This document shows positions 15,757-22,600 of a stretch of 37,538 bases of DNA, piece after piece. The translations under genes and the position numbers were made by a program. Source of the stretch: a virus. Each line of letters starts with the position of its first letter. The stretch's first letter is position 1. The stretch is taken from the IMG/VR virus record IMGVR_UViG_3300006921_000048, positions 1-37,538 of that record; one strand, 5' to 3'. A model generated the notes under the pieces. It was not told where the DNA came from. It saw nothing but the letters and a program-made list of their open reading frames with translations, and did no database searches.

Positions 15757-17699
15757 TATACTCTTCCTCCGTTTTCTAATCTTTTCATCATGCTATACAT
15801 ACGTTCAGCTCCTTTATCTACATCGCCGTCTCCTGCTTCTCTGACAGCGTCTGCAGTAAATACAAACTCATTATTTGATAACATTGCAGGAATATCGTCT
15901 GCTTTTTCTTTTACACCAACTGGTGGAATAAAACCACCTGTTTCTCTTAAATCTAGTTCTTTTATTCCTTGAGGATTAATGTTTATATCTAGCCCCTCGA
16001 TGCCCGCTGCTTGATCTACTACATCAGGTTTAGTACCAAAAGCATAGTTTACTCTGCCACCGGTAGCCATAAATTTACCTCTTAATCTTTCAAGCTCATC
16101 TTTAGCTGCTTCAATTGCTTCTTGTTGACTAAAACCGTTTTCCATAAATTCTCCTACAAGTCTCATAAATTCTTGTTCGTAATCGTCATCCATAGATGCC
16201 ATTTTTCCTGGTTGATTCCCTGTTTGAGCCATTTCGTCTATCATCATTTCTATTTGAATAATTTCATCGTCACTTAATTCGTTTAAAGATTTACCAAATT
16301 CTTTTATGGCTATTGATTCCATGACTTGGTTTCTTTCATCCATTGGATCTGGCTCTGAAGCCATTAATATTTCTTCTATATCTGATCCACTAGCGTAGTT
16401 TACTCTGCCACCCATTGCATACTCATCTTTAAATAAAACATTTAAAATATCTTGTAGAGTTCTAATACCTGAGTCTACATCTTTACCATATTTAGTAGGA
16501 GAAGATGGATCATAACCTCTATCTTTTAAAATTTTTTGTTCATATCTTTTAAAAATAGCATCAGGATCGTAAGCGTCTCCTCCGTCATAGTAACCCATTC
16601 TACCGCCGTAAGCTGCTTCGTCTCTTTCTTCTTCATCTTCATCGCTATCAAAGTTCATTTCTCTTAAAGTTTTTCCCATTAAACCTGGAAGCAATCCACT
16701 TAACCCAGAATTCATACCACCACCCATAGGCATTTTAGAAGTAACTGCTTCCATTATATCTTCTTTTGTAATATCTTTGCCCCCACCAAAACCACTAAAT
16801 TTTTCTTTAAAAATATCTAAAATAACTTCTGGATCTGCTTTACCAGTTCCACCTCCAGTTGGGTTAACTACTGTAGATGCTGTTGGACTAGAAAAAAAAC
16901 TACCTAAACCATAGTTTACTCTACCACCCGTAGCATACTCAGGTAGGTTTCTATATTCTACTATGTTATCCGTAACAAATTGTTCTTTTTCAGCATCTGA
17001 AAATGGATCTGTGTTTGGATCTCTCGTAGGATCAAACTCTCCATACTGTCTTAAATAACTTGCAACGTCATCACCTCTTTTACCAAGTGCTACGTTGTAA
17101 GGATTGTCTTGTGTTTCTCCAGGGAAAAATTTTTCTTTAATGTAAGTTGCTAACATGGTCATCGGAACTGTTTTTTTAGGGTCACTTAAAAATTTAGTGA
17201 CGTCACTAAATTGAAATTCTCCATCTTCACCTAAAAAATACTTATCTACTCCAAACTCTTTGGCTTTTTCTTTAATGCCTTTATACATATCGCCGGTTGT
17301 TTCTTTTACATTATCTTTCAAGTTAGTAAGTGTTTTAATTCCACGGTTTTCAGCTATTTTTGTTCCAAGGTCTGTGCTGGTTTTTAGCATACTTCCACCT
17401 GAACCCGTAGGTATTTTACTTAACCCATAATTAGCAGCTTTACCAAAACCGTAAGTAGCTGCACCTTGTTTAAGTGCATCACTAATACTACCTCGTTGAT
17501 CAAATCTACCAATACCTCTCATAGCTGCAGCTATTCCCGGTTGGAAAGGTGCAACGAACGGAGCAGCCTTAACTGCAATGTCTGCTAATTCATTGGGAAT
17601 TAAATTACGAATAGCTTTTTTAGCAGCTGATCCGCTTTTAACCTCATTAGGTATAATGTCGTCAACGAACTTATCTTTTATGTCACTTAACCAACCCAT
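15756..17699 (-). CDS. Putative virion protein with four GGRVNY/GGRMGY motifs (647 aa)
   Basis: The first 200 residues are helical and alanine-rich. From about residue 250 the sequence is punctuated by a short motif: ATGGRVNYGLG (about 254), AYGGRMGYYDGG (362), AMGGRVNYASG (426) and ATGGRVNYAFG (544), and the protein ends ENGGRV. Between motifs lie acidic helical segments (DSDEDEEERDEAA; DELSDDEI type). The C-terminal region GGFIPPVGVKEKADDIPAMLSNNEFVFTADAVREAG is a pattern I know from marine phage virion proteins and, more loosely, from tape-measure C-termini (DxxPAxLSxxEFV). The gene opens the putative internal-virion cluster, coupled by TAATG to the glycosyltransferase upstream. Its precise role (ejection or tape-measure-like) is open. 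Confidence 0.84.
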   Translation of the reverse strand: MGWLSDIKDKFVDDIIPNEVKSGSAAKKAIRNLIPNELADIAVKAAPFVAPFQPGIAAAMRGIGRFDQRGSISDALKQGAATYGFGKAANYGLSKIPTGSGGSMLKTSTDLGTKIAENRGIKTLTNLKDNVKETTGDMYKGIKEKAKEFGVDKYFLGEDGEFQFSDVTKFLSDPKKTVPMTMLATYIKEKFFPGETQDNPYNVALGKRGDDVASYLRQYGEFDPTRDPNTDPFSDAEKEQFVTDNIVEYRNLPEYATGGRVNYGLGSFFSSPTASTVVNPTGGGTGKADPEVILDIFKEKFSGFGGGKDITKEDIMEAVTSKMPMGGGMNSGLSGLLPGLMGKTLREMNFDSDEDEEERDEAAYGGRMGYYDGGDAYDPDAIFKRYEQKILKDRGYDPSSPTKYGKDVDSGIRTLQDILNVLFKDEYAMGGRVNYASGSDIEEILMASEPDPMDERNQVMESIAIKEFGKSLNELSDDEIIQIEMMIDEMAQTGNQPGKMASMDDDYEQEFMRLVGEFMENGFSQQEAIEAAKDELERLRGKFMATGGRVNYAFGTKPDVVDQAAGIEGLDININPQGIKELDLRETGGFIPPVGVKEKADDIPAMLSNNEFVFTADAVREAGDGDVDKGAERMYSMMKRLENGGRV

Positions 17700-18451
17700 T
17701 AATTTGCTGTAGCTCCATCAGGTTTTTTATCTTCTTTTGATTTTTTCTTATATTGATCCATAAACTCTTTATGAAAAGATTTAAAATCACCAAAAAATAC
17801 TTTAGGACCTATGTGTCCACAAGTCATTTTAGTATGAAGATAACATGTACCACCTACTTCTCTCCATTTATCACAAAGAGTAGCATCTTCTCCAATTAAC
17901 TCACCCTTACTATTTATACTTGTTTCAAAATACATTTTATTAGCTCTTTCTTTATCAGGGCCATTTGTATAGTCTTTTGAAATCTCTCCAATTTTTTGCA
18001 AAACATTTTTAGATAGTTTTAAAAATCCAGTTCCAACTACTTGAACTTCTAGAATATCTTTTTGATCTTCTAAAAATCTTTGGTCTAATGGATCAGGTGT
18101 AATTTTCATAGCAAAGTCGATGTTGTCATCGCTTTTCTTTCTTGCTGTTCCACCTACATAATCTAAACCTGTTTCTAATAATTGAATAACCCATTCAGGA
18201 TTCCAGACCATGTCTGCATCTATAAATAATAATTCATCCATGTCGCTGTCAATAGCTGCTTTAACTAGATCATTTCTTGCTCTAGGTAATAAGCTATCAT
18301 AGCCTACAAATAGATGTTTGATGTCATAACCTTTTGCAGCTCCTAGAACAAGAGTATTTAATAGAGAGTCTACATAGTAGGCTTCTAGTTTTCCGTCCAT
18401 TGTGGGAGTTGCGATTAGTACTTTAGTTTTAGTTTTTTCTACTTTTTTCAT
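17699..18451 (-). CDS. GT-A fold glycosyltransferase
   Basis: A short Rossmann-like start KVLIATPTMDGKLEAYYVDS is followed by RARNDLVKAAIDSD and the metal-binding FIDADM (DAD at 78-80), then GTARKK, VVGTGFLKLSK (about 138-148), GEDATLCDKW (187-196) and HIGPKVFFGDF. This order matches family-2-like GT-A glycosyltransferases encoded by phages. It probably transfers a sugar from a nucleotide sugar. The target could be host surface glycans, DNA or a virion protein; its location inside the fibre and virion cluster points to a virion protein or receptor modification, which is inference. No membrane helix. AAGGA precedes ATG 18451, and the stop forms TAATG with the next gene. Confidence 0.9.
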   Translation of the reverse strand: MKKVEKTKTKVLIATPTMDGKLEAYYVDSLLNTLVLGAAKGYDIKHLFVGYDSLLPRARNDLVKAAIDSDMDELLFIDADMVWNPEWVIQLLETGLDYVGGTARKKSDDNIDFAMKITPDPLDQRFLEDQKDILEVQVVGTGFLKLSKNVLQKIGEISKDYTNGPDKERANKMYFETSINSKGELIGEDATLCDKWREVGGTCYLHTKMTCGHIGPKVFFGDFKSFHKEFMDQYKKKSKEDKKPDGATAN

Positions 18452-18506
18452 ATTTTCCTTTTATAGTTTATATCAACATATATTATATAGTACGTATCTT
18501 CAACTC

Positions 18507-18761
18507 TTATTCTACTTCTTGTTCAGCTTTAAAAGTCTCATAATTAGCCTTTACTTCATCTGTCCAGACTGCATTGCATACCGCTTGAACTTCTGCGTGT
18601 TCAGCTGATATATCTGCATCGGGCATTAAAGAATGTCTATGATACTTTCTTGATAATTCGTTGCCATCTTCAATAATTACAGTATCTGTTCTTACTTGAA
18701 CCGATTTGTATTTTCCGACCACTTCGATTTTACCAATCTGTGTCTCTTTAGTTATTGCCAT
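18507..18761 (-). CDS. Small unknown phage protein after the fibre genes (84 aa)
   Basis: The protein starts MAITKETQIGKIEVVGKYKS, continues with short beta-type segments (VQVRTDTVIIEDGNELSRKY) and ends in an acidic helix (EVKANYETFKAEQEVE). I recall small proteins with this start near fibre genes of marine phages, without a known role; it could be a fibre chaperone or a minor tail protein. GGAGG lies five bases before ATG 18761. An AT-rich 55-base gap separates it from the glycosyltransferase. Confidence 0.82.
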   Translation of the reverse strand: MAITKETQIGKIEVVGKYKSVQVRTDTVIIEDGNELSRKYHRHSLMPDADISAEHAEVQAVCNAVWTDEVKANYETFKAEQEVE

Positions 18762-18778
18762 TGTTTCCTCCTTTGTTG

Positions 18779-19195
18779 TTAAGTTGTTTGATATGTATAA
18801 TTAATTGATACTGCACCACCATTTCTAGGTGGAGTACCGTTTACAAGATGACATCTTACAAAAACTGCTGATGTACTGCTTAAGTAAACATGAAAAACGC
18901 CATTATTACTATTGTATCTATAAGCACAACACTGACTTTGTTCTGTATTATCTGCTGTAAAAGGTAGCCCTGTTATTGTACAATTATCTTCAACTGCTAA
19001 ATTTCCTGAAGAATTACCTAGTTGAAAATAAGTTTGAATATTAACTATATTACCTATTTTTATATATTTATTATTTGAACTAGAAGTTATTCCTGTGCTA
19101 AATCCACTTGCACCATTAACTACAGGAGTCCAAGTTCCTGTTTCGTAATCGTCTAATTCTTTTGCAGCGCCTGTTCCTCCTAAAAATATTCCCAT
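18779..19195 (-). CDS. Detached fibre-tip-like protein, copy B (138 aa)
   Basis: It begins MGIFLGGTGAAKELDDYETG and then TWTP. This GGTGxxxxLDDYExGTWTP sequence is a module normally found inside phage fibre proteins ahead of the distal domain. The rest has beta-rich segments (KYIKIGNIVNIQTYFQLG; CTITGLPFTADN) typical of receptor-binding domains. It is a paralogue of the neighbouring 156-residue protein, sharing the first 20 or so residues and the yIKIGN/sYTKIGN and LPFt elements. It ends in a Thr/Gln tail. I infer that it is a fibre-tip or receptor-binding protein that binds the giant fibre or another fibre. An AAGGA site is about ten bases before ATG 19195. Confidence 0.85.
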   Translation of the reverse strand: MGIFLGGTGAAKELDDYETGTWTPVVNGASGFSTGITSSSNNKYIKIGNIVNIQTYFQLGNSSGNLAVEDNCTITGLPFTADNTEQSQCCAYRYNSNNGVFHVYLSSTSAVFVRCHLVNGTPPRNGGAVSINYTYQTT

Positions 19196-19207
19196 AATTA
19201 TTTTTCC

Positions 19208-19678
19208 TTAAGCATCTGTCATATAAGTTGCTGTTAAAATTATTGCTGAATTAGCATTCATATCTCCTGCAACTACAATACTGTTATAATTAGATTGAGT
19301 ATCTGAACTACTGTTATGTTTTCTCAAATATATGTAAGGAGTATCAGATGCTATTGTTCCTGCAATAGGAGCTGCATCCCAATTTAAAGTGTAACCAATG
19401 GAAACTCCTGCACGGTATGCTGAATTTGAACTAGTAGAAGCGAAAGGTAAACTTGAAACTATTGCATTTCCTGTACCCATTGTAACTACAGAATCTAAAT
19501 CAACATATACCCAAACTGTTACTTTATTACCAATTTTTGTATAAGAACCATATCTAGCTCCAAAACTAACACCAGAATTTCCACCACCACCATCTGTGGT
19601 TAAAGCAGGTGACCAAGTTCCTTCTTCATAGTCATTTAGTTCGTTTGCAGCGACTGTTCCTCCTAGAAAAACTCCCAT
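19208..19678 (-). CDS. Detached fibre-tip-like protein, copy A (156 aa)
   Basis: The start MGVFLGGTVAANELNDYEEG plus TWSP is the same module as in the following 138-residue gene. A glycine-rich turn (TTDGGGGNSGVSFG) leads into GSYTKIGNKVTVWVYVDLDS and AIVSSLPFASTSSNSAY, the usual pattern of phage fibre C-terminal beta domains. Its ATG overlaps the stop of the 1724-residue fibre (TAATG at 19678), so both are made together. The arrangement suggests either a fibre split into two chains or a separately added tip; I cannot tell which. No chaperone-type autoprotease motif is present. Confidence 0.86.
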   Translation of the reverse strand: MGVFLGGTVAANELNDYEEGTWSPALTTDGGGGNSGVSFGARYGSYTKIGNKVTVWVYVDLDSVVTMGTGNAIVSSLPFASTSSNSAYRAGVSIGYTLNWDAAPIAGTIASDTPYIYLRKHNSSSDTQSNYNSIVVAGDMNANSAIILTATYMTDA

Positions 19679-22600
19679 TACATTTCCTCTAGTTTAAACT
19701 TATATTTCTTACCGTTTTTATTATTTAATATATAAAGAGAATCATCACCCTCTTGAATTGTCCAGTCTCCAGTTGTACCGTCAACCTTGTTTCCGCCTTG
19801 TTTACCTCTGTTAGATAAATGAATATCCCCTGTGTACACGTTAGCCCATCTTAAACTTGCTGATCCTAAATCTTTTGAATCATCAACGAATGGTAAAATG
19901 TTTCCAGCTGTTCTTAAAGTAGTAATATTAGCATCACCTATTGTAGCTTCATTACTTACAGTAGTTGTACTATTAGCGGCATTGTACCCAATTGTAATGC
20001 AGTTAGAACCTGAAGTAGCACCAACATTAGCGTTTACACCAATTGATACATTTTTGTCACCTGTAGTACTAGTTGCTAGCGCATCAAATCCGATGGCTAT
20101 ATTATTTCCCCCTGTTGTAAGATTTTGAGCAGCTTGGTAACCAACAGCTACATTTCTTGTACCTATTGTAAGATCATTAAGTGTATTTGCACCAACTGAA
20201 ACGTTTTGAATCCCTGTAGTATTATTTTGTAAAGCATCATTACCAATCGCTGTGTTATTTGAACCTGTAGTATTATCAAACAAAGCGTTATTACCTACAC
20301 CAACGTTATTTCCACCCGCTGTAGTATTGAGTAAAGTTTGATAACCAATACCAATATTATTAGTAGTTGTTATGCTTTCTCTTAAAGCAGAATGACCTAT
20401 AGCTATGTTTCTTATTCCTGTTGTATTATCTTTCATTGCGTCTCTTCCAATCGCAACATTCTCTGAACCTATAGTATTATTGTAAAGAGCCTCGGCACCA
20501 AGAGCTACATTGTTTTGCCCTTCAGTATTAGAATATGCAGCTCTAAAACCAATTGCTATATTTTTTTCACCTACTGTGGTTTTGTTTAAAACTTGATAAC
20601 CCATTCCAACATTATATCTTGCAGTGGTAGAATCTAATAATACTTCATGACCTACTGCTACGTTAAACTGCCCTGTAGTATTTGTTCTTAAACTTCTATA
20701 ACCAACAGCTACGTTCTTACCGGTTAATTCATTTTCTGAACACTGATGACCAACAGCTACACTAAATTGTCCGGTTGTAAGAGAAGTTAACGCGGAAGTT
20801 CCTACTGCTACGTTACTTGAACCTGTTGTATTACTTCTTAAAGCAGATTTTCCTACTGCAACATTCTGGTCTCCATCAATATTTTCCAATAAAGTTTCAT
20901 GACCTATGGCAATATTTTCAAGACCAGTTTTATTTTTTTGCAGAGCATCTTTACCTATGGCAACATTTCTATACCCTGTAGTATTAGCATATAAAGCTGC
21001 TGCTCCTACTGCTACGTTGTGTTGTCCAATAGTATTTTGATTTAAAGCATCTTTACCTAAAGCAACATTTTCATATCCAGTTGTGTTTGATGCTAGAGCT
21101 AGGTAACCAATACCTATGTTAGCTTCTCCAGTTGTATTTTGTTTTAAAACTTGATAACCCAAACCTACGTTATATCTACCTACACTGTTGTCTTCTAAAG
21201 CTTTATAACCAATACCAATATTATATTGACCTGTTGTGTTTGCATAAAGAACATCAGCTCCTAAAGCAATATTATAACTTGCAGTAGTATTACTGTATAA
21301 AGAGTTTAAACCTAATGCTATGTTGTATTCTCCAATAGTATTATTACGTAATGCATCATTACCCATCGCAATGTTTATCGAACCTGTAGTGTTTCCCTGC
21401 AACGTACCAGTTCCAAGAGCTATGTTTCTACTACCCGTAGTATTATTATATAAAGGTCCACTACCTATTGCTATGTTTTCAGAACCATTAACACTGTTTG
21501 TTAAAGCATCATTACCTATTGCAATATTTTTTTCTCCTGTGAGGTTATTTACCAAAGCTTGATAACCTATAGCTACATTTTTTACACCTGTAGTGTTTTT
21601 TCTTAAAGCATAATAACCTACACCAGTATTTTTATCTCCAATTGTAGTTTCTCTTAAACATCCATAACCAATTGCAACGTTATGTTCCCCTGTAGTATTA
21701 TCTTCTAAAGCTTGGTAACCGATTCCAACGTTATAATTTCCAGTAGTGTTGTTTTTTAAAGCATCATACCCTACTCCAACATTATATTGCCCTGTAATGT
21801 TTGCAGCTAAAACAAATGTTCCTACTGCAACATTATAAGAACCTGTTGTGTTGTTGAACATTGTTTGATAACCAACTGCTGTATTTCTTTTTCCGGTTGT
21901 GTTTGATCTCAGTGCTGTGTGACCTATAGCTATATTATATTCACCAGTACTATTAGTGTACAAAGATTCATAACCCATAGCTATGTTTCTTTGACCTACA
22001 GTGTTAGAGTATAAAGTTTGGTAACCTATTCCAACGTTAAACTCCCCTGTAGTATTAGAGTATAGAGTTTTATAACCCATTCCCGTATTGTAAGAAGCTG
22101 TAGTATTATTAAATAATGATTGGTAACCAAGTGCAATATTATATAATCCAACAGTGTTGTCATATAAAGTCTGATGACCCATTGCTATATTATAATTACC
22201 ACTAGTATTTTGTGTTAATGCTTGAACACCAATTGCTACATTAGCTTCTCCACTTATATTAGCTTGTAAAGAATTTGAACCAATAGCAATATTTTCTTGG
22301 CCTGTTACGTTTTCTCTCATGGATTGATAACCTGCAGCAAAATTGTACTGACCTGACGTAGTTTCAAATAAAGTTTGATTACCTAAACCAATATTGTAAC
22401 TAGCTGTTGTACTTTTAAATAAAGCGTTTTGACCTATAGCTATGTTTTGTTGACCTGTAGTATTAGCTTTTAAAACTCCTTCTCCTATAGCTATATTAGA
22501 TTTTCCAGTAGTGTTGTTTTGTAATGCTTCTGAACCTATAGCTACGTTTTTATCTCCAATAGTATTTGTTGCTAAAGCCAAAGAACCTATTGCAACATTA

